This document shows positions 10,002 through 19,506 of a stretch of 20,905 nucleotides of DNA, in pieces. The notes under the pieces were generated by a model. It had not been told where the DNA came from. It saw only the letters and a program-made list of their open reading frames with translations, and made no database searches. Each line of letters starts with the position of its first letter. The first letter of the stretch is position 1. Position numbers and translations under genes: made by a program. Source of the stretch: Cudoniella acicularis (lineage: Eukaryota; Ascomycota; Leotiomycetes; Helotiales; Helotiaceae); assembly GCA_013054445.1 (NCBI GenBank), contig JAAMPI010001026.1, forward strand, positions 1 through 20,905, in the 5' to 3' direction.

Positions 10002-10007
10002 TGACTC
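10002..10007 (+). promoter_or_regulatory. TGACTC, candidate CPC1/Gcn4 site upstream of CPSase
   Basis: The hexamer lies 433 bases before the CPSase start. Arginine-biosynthetic genes are classic targets of CPC1/Gcn4 in fungi. The full heptamer is not present (TGACTCG), so support is limited. Confidence 0.35.
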
Positions 10008-10169
10008 GGGCCAGGAAGAAAAAAAAATGGCAGGGTTGCGAATTCGGCGGGGCAGAGAAAGGCTTGCTCGCACTGCAGTAGCTTGCCAAAATTTTGTGGG
10101 AGCACAACCACAAACATCGTGACCAGAGCTCCCAATTCTTCACATCTCTTCAATCATTCCTCGTCGACC

Positions 10170-10208
10170 ATGTTGAGAGACTTTGAGCCATCCAAGCTAC
10201 AGACCTAG
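10170..10208 (+). other. Small upstream ORF in putative CPSase leader
   Basis: ATG at 10170 in the context CGACCATGT opens a 12-residue frame (MLRDFEPSKLQT) closed by TAG at 10206-10208, 226 bases before the CPSase start. No other ATG-initiated leader ORF was evaluated as convincing. It does not resemble the arginine attenuator peptide known from the small-subunit gene arg-2. Whether the transcript includes it is unknown. Confidence 0.3.
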
Positions 10209-10434
10209 GAATTGCTGCGATTCCTTTATCTCAATTTCGCTATCGGCAACTAGGCAGTTGATCTTCACCGACAAGGAAAGCTTGTTGAAAAGTGCAGGCG
10301 TGCCATCAGCACATTTCACTTTCCCCAAGAACAACACTTTCGACAAACTTCCAACGACCCGGGGACGTTCAATCAGTGGCAATATCTCCATTGGGAGCTG
10401 AGATCTCCAATTGAAGTTACCCTCGCTCGACACA

Positions 10435-13400
10435 ATGGCTCTCTCTATGCGGGCTGCAGCTCGAAGCTCCCTCCTCCGCCAAACCAGACTACCCACCCTC
10501 GCTACCAGAAACTTTGCAACACGAAGCTCTACACGATGCATCTATGCTAAGAGCCAGGCACCAGCTGGCAAGAAATTGGGCACCATCCGCCTTTTCTCGA
10601 GCTCTACCGTCCGTAGGGATCAAACCCAAACTGCCCCCAACGCGAAAGCATACCTGGAGAGCGGAGTCATCAAAGGAGCTTTAAACCCAGTGGACGTCAA
10701 GAAGGTCTTGGTGATAGGTAGCGGAGGCTTGAGCATTGGCCAGGCAGGAGAGTTTGATTATTCAGGTTTGTGCAACTATGTCCCCTGGTGGAAATGAGTC
10801 AACAAGTCAATTGAGCAATAGCCAATGGAGTTTCCAAGACCTCTATAATGTACAACAATTGCCAAAATGAAGACTAATGTGCGTATTATTCAGGTTCGCA
10901 AGCTTTGAAAGCCTTGAAAGAGGCGGGTGTCTCATCGGTTCTCATTAATCCAAATATTGCAACAATCCAAACTGCCCACGTTCTTACCGACGAAGTCTAC
11001 TACCTTCCAGTCACTCCAGAATACGTCACATATGTCATTGAGCGCGAGAGGCCAGATGGAATCTTCCTTACATTCGGTGGTCAGACAGCTCTCAATCTCG
11101 GTGTCCAGATGGAACGAATGGGTATTTTCGAACGATATGGAGTCAAGGTGTTGGGAACCAGCATCAAGACCCTGGAAACAAGTGAAGACAGAGATCTCTT
11201 CGCTAAAGCTCTGGGTGAAATCAACATTCCCATTGCTCACTCGATTGCTGTCGGTACTGTAGACGAAGCTTTAGAGGCCGCAAAAGGCATTGGGTACCCA
11301 ATTATCGTCCGAGCTGCTTATGCTCTCGGAGGTCTTGGGTCGGGTTTTGCGAACAATGAAGAAGAGCTTCGAAATATGTCAGCAAGATCCCTCACTCTTT
11401 CCCCACAAATCTTGGTCGAAAAGTCACTCAAAGGCTGGAAAGAAGTTGAATATGAGGTAGTCCGTGATGCGAGTAACAATTGTATCACGGTCTGCAATAT
11501 GGAAAACTTCGACCCCCTTGGAATCCACACTGGTGATTCGATCGTCGTTGCACCCAGTCAGACATTGAGTGATGAAGAGTATCACATGCTTCGTTCAGCC
11601 GCCATCAAGATCGTTCGTCACTTGGGTGTTGTTGGCGAATGTAACGTGCAGTATGCTTTACAGCCGGACGGACTTGATTACCGTGTCATTGAAGTCAACG
11701 CCCGTCTTTCTCGTTCTTCTGCTCTTGCTTCCAAGGCTACTGGATACCCTCTTGCTTATACAGCCGCTAAAATCGGTCTTGGTCACACTCTTCCAGAGCT
11801 CCCAAATGCCGTTACCAAGACCACCACTGCAAACTTCGAGCCCTCCCTGGATTATATTGTCACCAAGATTCCTCGATGGGATTTATCCAAATTTCAACAT
11901 GTCAAGCGTGACATTGGCAGCGCCATGAAGTCTGTTGGTGAAGTCATGGCTATCGGCAGGACTTTCGAAGAATCCATTCAGAAAGCCATTCGCCAGGTTG
12001 ATTCTCGCTTTATTGGTTTCCAAGGCGATAAATTTGAAGATCTGGACTATGAGCTTTCTCATCCCACAGACCGAAGATGGCTCGCTGTTGGCCAAGCCAT
12101 GCTCCACGAAAACTACACTGTGGATCGTATACACGAACTTTCCAAAATTGATAAATGGTTCTTGTATAAGCTTCAGAACATTGTTGACTGCACTCGCGAG
12201 CTCGAAGATGTTGGAAGCCTCTATGGCTTGCAGAAAGAACTCGTCATGAAGGCAAAGAAAATGGGTTTCTCTGATCGTCAAATCGCCAAGGCCGTTGGAA
12301 GCACTGAAGACGAAGTTCGTGCCCGCCGAAAGAACTTCGGTATTACGCCTTTCGTCAAGAAGATCGACACTCTTGCCGCCGAATTCCCTGCTGATACCAA
12401 TTATCTTTATGTAAGTTAACATTTTTTTTTCTTCTGATCTGACTAGATGCGCCTGCCATTTGGAGGCACCTGCCCGGATGGACCTACCTTCTGGATGGAC
12501 CTGCCTTCTGGATGGACTTGCTTGGACAATCTCCCTCGTGTTTGCTCCACACCTTTTCAATGTGCTGCAAGCTGCTGTACCCGCCACTATCCAGTGCTTG
12601 AAGAGTCTGCCAACGGATCCTATCGAGTCTGCTGAATGATATTGTCGACTACTCGGCCATCTGAATGTAAGCTCAAGATCTACATTACCTTAGGGACAGG
12701 TAGCTAATCTGGTGTCTAGAAGCCGTATCTCGAATATAATCCAGTTGACCTCCGGCCCTCAAAGGATCTCAAAAACTTCTATACCAGCTACTCTACTGGA
12801 TGTTCATTCCAACAACTCCTTTACAGTCTAGGATCCGCCTTTTATTCCTTACAATAGAAGCTGGATTTTCCTATGTGTTCTAGGCAATAACCAAAGTCTA
12901 TAAGTGGCACACATTTGTCTTTAGGATCACAATACCTTTGAGTACGACAGTTGTTGTTCTTATTATAGCTTAAACGAAGGGATTGTTGGCGATTTTGAGC
13001 TTTCTGTCGAGGAACTCGAGGCTCTAGCTATTCAAAAGGAGATACGCACTGCGGAACAAGCTATACACAATGCCAACTATCACTACAAGCGGATAGAGAC
13101 CAATCGTAACGAATATCTCGAGAAGAACGCCATAAAACTACGCGAAGTCAGAGCTCGGGACCCAGAGAAGCACCGGAAATATGAGAGAGATGTCAATACA
13201 CAGCACAAAGTAAACAAAACCTACTATTGCAAGCTCTGCAAGATACCTTGCCACAAGAAGTCCGATCTAACAGAGCATAATAAGACACGAAAACGCCTCT
13301 GCAAAGCAGCTGACCTTACGACAAAACGCCACAAGTTCATTCCTTGCGCCTTTGCTTCCGATAAGTTGAGCAGCTTAAAAGATCATCTCAAGTCAAAGCG

Positions 13401-15198
13401 CCACCTAAAGGAGATGGATGCCCTGTCAAGCTTTCAGCTCGACTAAGGGCACGATCCTTAACCCTGGAACCTCTTTTTAGACCTTTTTGGACCTCTGGAC
13501 TCTCATTTACTGTCAGCAACCCCTTACTATCGCTAACTCAATTATTAGACCACTTATAACGCTACTTCACACGATGTCACATTTGACGACCATGGAACTA
13601 TCATCCTTGGAAGTGGTGTATACAGAATTGGTAGCTCCGTTGAGTTTGATTGGTGCGCAGTGAGTGCAACACTTGCGTTAAAGGAAATGGGCAAGAAGAC
13701 CGTAATGATCAACTACAATCCCGAAACCTACTCGACTGATTTCGATACTGCTGACAAGCTTTATTTCGAGGAGTTGAGCTATGAGCGTGTTATGGACATC
13801 TATGAATTAGAAGCCGCTACTGGTGTGGTTGTTTCTGTTGGGGGTCAATTGCCTCAAAACATCGCCCTCCGTTTACAAGAGACCGGCAAGGCCAAGGTCC
13901 TTGGTACCGACCCCAAGGATATTGACAAAGCAGAAGACAGACACAAGTTCTCTGGAATTCTCGACAGTATAGGAGTAGATCAGCCAGCCTGGAAGGAACT
14001 TACCTCTGTCGCAGAGGCTGAGGCCTTCGCTGAGGAAGTCAACTATCCTGTCCTTGTCCGACCCAGTTACGTTCTCTCTGGTGCCGCTATGACTGTCATT
14101 CGGAGCAAAGATGAACTCGAGGAAAAGCTCATAGCCGCAAGTGATGTGTCACCTGACCACCCTGTTGTCATTACCAAGTTCATCGAAGGTGCCCAGGAAA
14201 TCGATGTTGATGCCGTTGCTTCAAACGGCAAGCTCATTATCCATGCGGTTAGTGAGCATATTGAGCAAGCTGGCGTCCACTCCGGCGATGCCACTCTTGT
14301 GCTTCCTCCGGCATCTCTTGATCAATCTACCATGGATCGTGTAAAGGAGATTGCTGTCAAGGTCGCCAAAGCCTGGAAAATCACTGGACCTTTCAACATG
14401 CAAATTATTAAGGCCGAGGACCCAGAGGGTGGCCTTCCTCACTTGAAGGTTATCGAATGTAACTTGCGTGCATCTCGTTCATTCCCCTTCGTTAGCAAAG
14501 TACTTGGTCTTAACTTCATTGATGTCGCCACCAAAGCTCTCGTTGGCCAAAACGTTCCTGAGCCAACGGATCTCATGGCTGTCAAGCGCGATTACCTTGC
14601 AACAAAAGTTCCACAATTTTCATGGACTCGTCTCGCTGGTGCTGACCCCTTCCTCGGTGTCGAGATGTCTTCTACTGGTGAAATTGCTTGTTTCGGAAAG
14701 AATCTTGTTGAGGCTTACTGGGCCTCCTTACAATCAACCATGAACTTCCGTATGCCAGAACCAGGAGAAGGCCTTCTCTTTGGAGGAGATGTCACCAAGG
14801 ATTCCCTGACCAAGATCGTCGACTATCTCTCACCTCTGGGCTACAAGCTCTATGCCGCCGAAAAGGAAGTCAAGGAGTTCCTCGAGTCTTCCGCAAAGAA
14901 CCATATCAAGGTCGAGGTTATTGAGTTCCCTACCGAGGATAAGCGAGCTCTTCGTGAAGTCTTCCAAAAGTACGATATCCGCGGTGTTTTCAACCTGGCA
15001 CACGCCCGTGGAAAGACCGTCTTGGATGTAGACTACGTCATGCGCCGAAATGCCGTTGACTTCGGTGTGCCCCTCTTCATGGAGCCCAAGACAGCAGAGT
15101 TATTTGCGCAATGCATGAGCGAGAAGTTGCCTCGAAAGGAGGGTATTCCAGGCGAGGTTCGCAGATGGTCTGAGTTCATCGGTGGCAAGCCGCTTTAA
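10435..15198 (+). CDS. CPA2: Carbamoyl phosphate synthase, arginine-specific, large chain
   Basis: This subunit makes carbamoyl phosphate from bicarbonate, ATP and the ammonia delivered by the glutaminase subunit, feeding ornithine transcarbamylase in arginine synthesis (arg-3 in Neurospora). Exons are 10435-10765, 10894-12410 and 13549-15198, giving 1165 residues, the family's normal length. The N-terminus is rich in Arg, Ser and Ala and lacks acidic residues ([15 protein letters not shown]), a mitochondrial presequence. Two ATP-grasp halves follow. The first has [17 protein letters not shown], split by intron 1, and [13 protein letters not shown]. The second starts near residue 620 with [16 protein letters not shown] and has RPSYVLSG near 784. 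A C-terminal MGS-like regulatory domain starts near 1045. The absence of fused glutaminase or ATCase domains separates it from the pyrimidine-specific CAD-type enzyme. Splicing of the 128 bp and 1138 bp introns keeps the frame exactly. Confidence 0.96.
10795..10801 (+). promoter_or_regulatory. TGAGTCA heptamer in CPSase intron 1
   Basis: A perfect copy of the palindromic CPC1/Gcn4 heptamer lies inside intron 1 (10766-10893), which at 128 bp is longer than the other ordinary introns. The same heptamer occurs at 1274, 8556 and 16543, so chance is a fair alternative. Confidence 0.3.
12472..12522. repeat. 17 bp tandem repeat, three copies
   Basis: Units run 12472-12488, 12489-12505 and 12506-12522 around the core tctggatggacctgcc, with one to three differences each. 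The array lies near the left end of the insertion in CPSase intron 2 and falls within the putative first exon of the embedded pseudogene. Confidence 0.8.
12478..13446 (+). pseudogene. Spliced C2H2 zinc-finger gene remnant in CPSase intron
   Basis: Three protein-like segments lie in sense orientation. The first (about 12478-12666, blocks such as [20 protein letters not shown]) contains an in-frame TGA at 12637-12639. It ends at a GTAAGC donor (12667). A 53 bp intron-like stretch with GCTAAT and CTAG follows to 12719. The second segment starts at 12720 in matching phase ([34 protein letters not shown]) and meets a TAG at 12855-12857. The third is open from 12925, right after an acceptor-like CTTTAG, to TAA at 13444-13446. 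It has a charged helical stretch and then two fingers spaced C-x2-C-x12-H-x5-H. Finger 1 has Arg in place of the last His (13294-13296); finger 2 has Phe in place of the first Cys (13336-13338). No ATG opens the third segment. The junction between segments two and three is unresolved. Similar finger proteins are, as I recall, dispersed in fungal genomes. Confidence 0.6.
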
Positions 15199-16892
15199 AT
15201 CACTTTTTGCACTTGCTGCAGAGTTCTTTCGTTTCTCAAGGGAGGCATTCTATGGGTATATGCTATCGTGCTTGGAATCAAAAGTAGATGAGCCATAACA
15301 AGTATAAGGAAAAAAAAAGTGCTTTTTATGCATCTTCGGCCTTACCTACCGCTCTCAAATCGTGAATTTTCTCGCCTGTATTAAGTTCATTCTGCCAATG
15401 CCGGGTAGGCGATATTACTAATTCTACTTATGGCCACTATCGATGTCCAGGACACATTTTATGAGTAAGAGTTCTGTAAGTGTGACCTCCAAGTTGATTT
15501 GTGATGTCACTACTAGCAAAATTATTCTCCAAAACTCCTTTCTATGTGTTAGGCTACTTATTGAAGCCTAGCATGCTTCGATTTGACTCTTGAGCAATAA
15601 GATAAGTGGTCCAGAACTCTAGGGTGGTCAAGAACTTGTCAGAACTATGAATCCTTCACATCTTAGAGTAACCGACAATATGGTATCCAATGGAAACATG
15701 GCAACCACCAGCCAAGAAAGTCGGAGCGAGGGTATGTCAAAATGAGCCAGGAATACACGCTTCTGTTGAAAACATTTAGTGACCTTTCTCCACGGACTTG
15801 AACAGTGCCAAGGTCGAGCAGCCCCTCTCGCGCGGGCAGTTATCAGTTCACTAGTTTGTCACTCTAGCTCTTACCGTGTTTATTTACGCGATACTTAAGC
15901 CTTTAGAACACAGGTGAGATGAAAAGATTAATAAGGCTATTGTTCACCTTCTACATATCTCTATATCTATAAATAATCAAGTAGCGTAGTTACTTACCTA
16001 GATAGCAATACTCTATAAGATTCTCGATAGTATGCTACTTTTTTCCATATCCACGAAAGGAAAAACCTCTACTAGATCCGTTCTTTTCTCTTCGTCTCGT
16101 CTCGAGAAGATCGGAAGATTGGAAGATAGCCCAGTCTCTACTCCTATTCTTCTTTGTTACTGTTGCTGATTGTGTCAAGCTTGATGGCTCGCTTCTCTGG
16201 TTTTATTTCTGTCGTTTGCTTATGCTAATTTTTCACTCGCGTAAACAACGCATTCATTTCTCACCTAGAGTATGGCAACAACACTCAGAGTGCAAGCAAC
16301 AATACTGCCTACCATGTTAGGGTTACCGATCTCATCAATATTAAAATACTACCTCTAGTCTTGTCACTTTGGTGACCAACTAACTCAACTCACCGGCAGC
16401 GGAGATTGACTTATGCTAAGATAGCACGCTAGAGCAGGAGAAGGAAGAGGAAGGGAGGGAAGAGAAAAGAGGAGGATAGAAATAGGAACAGAAGATAAGC
16501 AAATATGCGCTGCACATAGCCTACCTTTTAAAGGAAAAGTATTGACTCAGTATACAGAAAGCTGTAAAAAATACGTAAGTAGACGCAATCTTTCTTCAAA
16601 TAAAGGTAAGATTATATCACAATTGTATTCTGGCTCAAATAAATGTGATGTAGCTGCGCTTTAGCAATGTATGCTCCAATACCCCCAGCCCGAGGCTTTT
16701 CTACGCCATTGATGCACCCAAATATCAACCAAATTCCGTGTCTCATGTCCATATAGGCTTTCCCAACCTCAAGCTCGATTACAATGACCAACTGCCAAAC
16801 CCAGTCATGCAACAGTATCTAACGATCGAAAAAAGTCCTTCGTCAAAAACGTCCTATATCCACGAGGATCAAGCTAGGAAGATGGAACTACC
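15199..16892. other. Convergent intergenic region without genes
   Basis: This is 1.7 kb between the 3' ends of CPSase (plus) and NPL4 (minus). It contains AT-rich stretches (about 15880-16030), a polypurine tract (16435-16497) and a TGACTCA at 16543-16549. Small frames such as 15647-15742 (31 residues) and 16612-16812 (minus, 66 residues) have no recognisable domain. The length is unusual for neighbouring genes in this window and suggests an old repeat insertion, but no element was identified. Confidence 0.5.
16435..16497 (+). repeat. Polypurine tract
   Basis: A 42-base G/A-only stretch (16435-16476, interrupted only where a T appears at 16477) continues as largely purine sequence to about 16497. 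It includes the mirror-symmetric core gaagggagggaag. Such tracts can form triplex structures and often accompany gene ends or repeats. No function can be assigned. Confidence 0.65.
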
Positions 16893-18925
16893 TTAATCTA
16901 GCCTTACCCCGCCAACCCGCTTAGCAAGCCGCTCTGTGTTGCCATCACCGTCGAACGGCGATGGCCGTTTGGGGGGTCTCTCACCAGTCGACTGTAATAT
17001 TGCCAATAATGTTGCCCACCCTGAAGTTGATAATAGCTGGTATCCATCTGCTGGGTCGTGCTCGGTTGCAACCCTGCAAAGCAGAGCTTCTTCGTCCTAG
17101 AATTGTGGAATTAGTATCACCAGCATGTTAGCCTAGAAATAGTTAAATTTACCTTGCTCAAGATACCACAACCGTGGAGGAAGCAGAGGAGGTGGAAATC
17201 GGAGACTGCGAGGATGCCATCGCTTGACTTCTTGAGCTCGCCATTCTTGTCGAGACCTAGACGTTGGCTGACATCCTTGAGATCCTGATCTTGGCCAATG
17301 ACTGCACGGTTCTCAATTGGGAATCCAGGGGGTTTCGCCATGAAAAGGGGTTTAGGAGCGCTAGGGAAACCATGGGTAAGGGTGACCAGAAGGTATTCGA
17401 CGGGGAAAGAAGGTTTTGCGTTTTCTTGTACCGCTGCACCGTACTCATTGATTCGTTTATAAAAGACTTCAGGTATGTACCGTGTGCGAGCCAAACCTTC
17501 CTCGTCCTCTTCGTTGCGAACGAGCATGACGGAAGGATCGGCACTTGGCTCAATGATATCTGCTCGAATCATCTCTGTTGCTGAGTTGGAGACTTGGTAA
17601 GCAGAAATAGCGATTTGGCCGGACTCGTCTCCAGTTACCACGCAAGTGACAAAGTCAGATCCAAATCTTCCTGTGTCACTCCATTTCGTAACCTTTGGGT
17701 GTTGGGATTGTAAGCGGGCGGCAAATGCAACCTCAAGTGAGGATAAGTAGTAGGAATCGATGTGACGTTTGCACACTACTGAACCGTCGCCAGCTCCTGC
17801 ATCAATGAGATCAGTCCAGATGACACCAACTCGTGTTAGCCCGCATAATTTTGCAACTTCGTCGACCTCGTTTTCATTTTCCCACTCGTTAAATGTAACG
17901 CCATCCACTTCATCCACTTGCGGAGGCTCATAAATGGCTTCGACAATGGTCTTGATTCCTAGCGGAACTTCGGTGTATTCTGCATATCGTCCATAAAGAA
18001 AGGCTCCACGCTGGCACCCAGACTTTCTCCAGAAATTAAGTAGATTTTCAATGAGAGAGGCGTCTGCAAATTCAACGTGATCCACCATTCGGAAGGTCTG
18101 TGGTTGGAGAGTAATGGCACTTGGCTGGCATTTCGTACAGATTCCAGCTGGGAAAGGTTGATGGCCTGCGGGACAGTCCTTCTTGACTCGATAGTAAGGT
18201 TCGGAGAGAGGAGGCATGAAAGAGCTTCCAAGCTCAGGCTTGTTTGTTGCTGAATTTATCTTCCTCAAATGGCTGTGAAACGACATCAACTTGATTTTCT
18301 TCTCGGCCAGGTATTCGGCATTAAATGGCTCGAGAGGCATGCAGTAGTCGCACATTCCCTTTGCAGAGTGCCGGCACATCTTTAGATCCAACTTTCTAGG
18401 TATCTTACCATCTTGCTTGTCTAGCCTATCATCTAAAGCTGATTGTCTGACCACCTCCCAAGGATTCTTAATTCTTTCTGAAGGCGATGTTACCGGCTGC
18501 GGATCTTCGGGTAGGTTATCGGTCGGGAGGACTGCTTGGCCGTTTAATCGGTTTGTGGATGTGACAAGAGGCTGTGATGGGGTTGGGGTCGAGGTCGCGC
18601 CATTTGAGTGCCCATTCGATAAGGCGTCCGAATATTTGTAATTGATGAATATGATGTCTCCGTGACTGTAGAGGATTGTCAGCTTTCCACTTTCCTATGA
18701 GAGAAAAGGGCCATACTTCAAGCCGATCTGCGAGACCTTGTGTCTGGCGATATCCTTAAGTAACTTAACATCTCCACCAGCAGGCGCATTTGACAGCGTT
18801 AATGTGTTGAAATCCACATTGTCAGGCAGCACCTCTGATAATTTCTGGCCAAAGCGAGCAAATGTGTCTGCTTGCTCAACTGTAATCCTGACGGTGCCAT
18901 CGGGTCCTCGTGCACGTACAAGCAT
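16893..18925 (-). CDS. NPL4: NPL4, Cdc48-Ufd1-Npl4 complex subunit
   Basis: Npl4 is the ubiquitin-binding cofactor of the Cdc48/p97 segregase, acting in ER-associated degradation and extraction of ubiquitinated proteins. Exons on the minus strand are 18925-18717, 18665-17153 and 17096-16893, with introns of 51 and 56 bp; the frame closes to 641 residues. The N-terminal UBX-like domain starts [13 protein letters not shown] and reaches [12 protein letters not shown] across intron 1. A Ser/Thr/Pro-rich linker follows. The zf-Npl4 region has two zinc-ligand sets: C167, H169, C175, C178 and C234, H238, C246, C249. An MPN-like domain (about 260-520) and the C-terminal domain ending KRVGGVRLD complete it. 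The metazoan NZF finger is absent, as in fungi. The start is the first ATG after an in-frame TGA upstream. Confidence 0.96.
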
Positions 18926-19506
18926 CTTGGGAATATGACTGTTTTCGGACTTGGTACTTGGTGCTTGGAGGGGCGAGTCTTGAAGAGTGACAGTGAGGTC
19001 AAGGTCTCAGTTTTGTTGAAATATCGAGTCGCAATTCGTGGATGGCCAAGAAGGGCGTTGAGATGATGAGATAGATGGCAAGTCCAGATATGTTCAGAAG
19101 GAGATGGAGCTTCGTAGACGTCGAGGAATGTCGAAGAAAGCTGTGGTGGGCAAGAAGCTCAAGCTCCCGCACAAGCTCTAATCAGCCGTTGGTTTGCCGC
19201 AGCCATCGTAAGTGATGTCAGCCTTGGAGGGAGTCAGGGGCAGCCGAAGAAAAGCCGGCTATTGCTGCGCGTGCGCGCCGCTGCGGCTCCAAATAAAGTT
19301 ATACTTGGCCTCAAGGAAATCAGTCGCTGTCAAAGGAGCACAAGGACACTTCACGCACAACCCTTTCCTACTTCCCGGTTCGGATTTCTTTCGTTTTCTT
19401 CCACACTCGCCCGACACAACTACTGGATATCGCCTTTTACGACCGTCTGCCAGTTTTTGTGCGCGACTTCTTCCCTTAATCCAGTTCAACCTCACACTCC
19501 ATCATA
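18926..19506. promoter_or_regulatory. Shared divergent promoter of NPL4 and SEC66
   Basis: These 581 bases separate two start codons pointing away from each other, so they must hold both 5' leaders and both promoters. No long gene-like frame with a domain is present. The SEC66 side is pyrimidine-rich on the plus strand near its start (about 19370-19500), typical of fungal leaders. No confident TATA box was found. Confidence 0.7.

Larger units (their letters stand above)
9166..10434. other. Intergenic region and CPSase promoter/leader
   Basis: The left half (9166-9690) is an AT-rich 3' flank with a 14 bp perfect palindrome at 9323-9336 and no gene. The right half (about 9700-10434) is GC-richer and should hold the promoter and 5' leader of the CPSase gene, including TGACTC at 10002-10007 and a small upstream ORF at 10170-10208. 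Open frames at 9693-10004 and 10183-10401 lack any domain, and the second has no ATG start. Confidence 0.55.
12411..13548 (+). other. Oversized CPSase intron 2 carrying an insertion
   Basis: The donor GTAAGT (12411-12416) directly follows codon 616 (TAT). The acceptor ATTATTAG ends at 13548, with a branch-point-like CGCTAAC at 13531-13537. The joined protein reads DTNYLY then TTYNATSHD, the expected CPSase continuity. At 1138 bp the intron is roughly twenty times the local norm, and its interior holds a foreign gene remnant, so the natural intron has been enlarged by insertion. No terminal inverted repeats or clear target duplication were found. Confidence 0.85.

Noticed and set aside
9693..10004. 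103-codon plus-strand frame upstream of CPSase
   Set aside because: No recognisable domain, low-complexity composition, and it lies where promoter and leader are expected.
12411..12446. A short 36 bp CPSase intron ending at GACTAG
   Set aside because: The sequence after it does not continue the CPSase protein; the conserved continuation begins only at 13549.
11883..12587. 234-codon minus-strand frame across CPSase exon 2 and intron 2
   Set aside because: Most of it is antisense to well-conserved CPSase coding sequence and it has no domain of its own.
15647..15742. 31-residue ORF with a GTATGT-like site near its end
   Set aside because: Too short, with no continuing exon in phase that could be found downstream.
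16543..16549. Perfect TGACTCA heptamer
   Set aside because: It lies between two gene 3' ends, so a promoter role is unlikely; about two or three such heptamers are expected by chance in a window this size.
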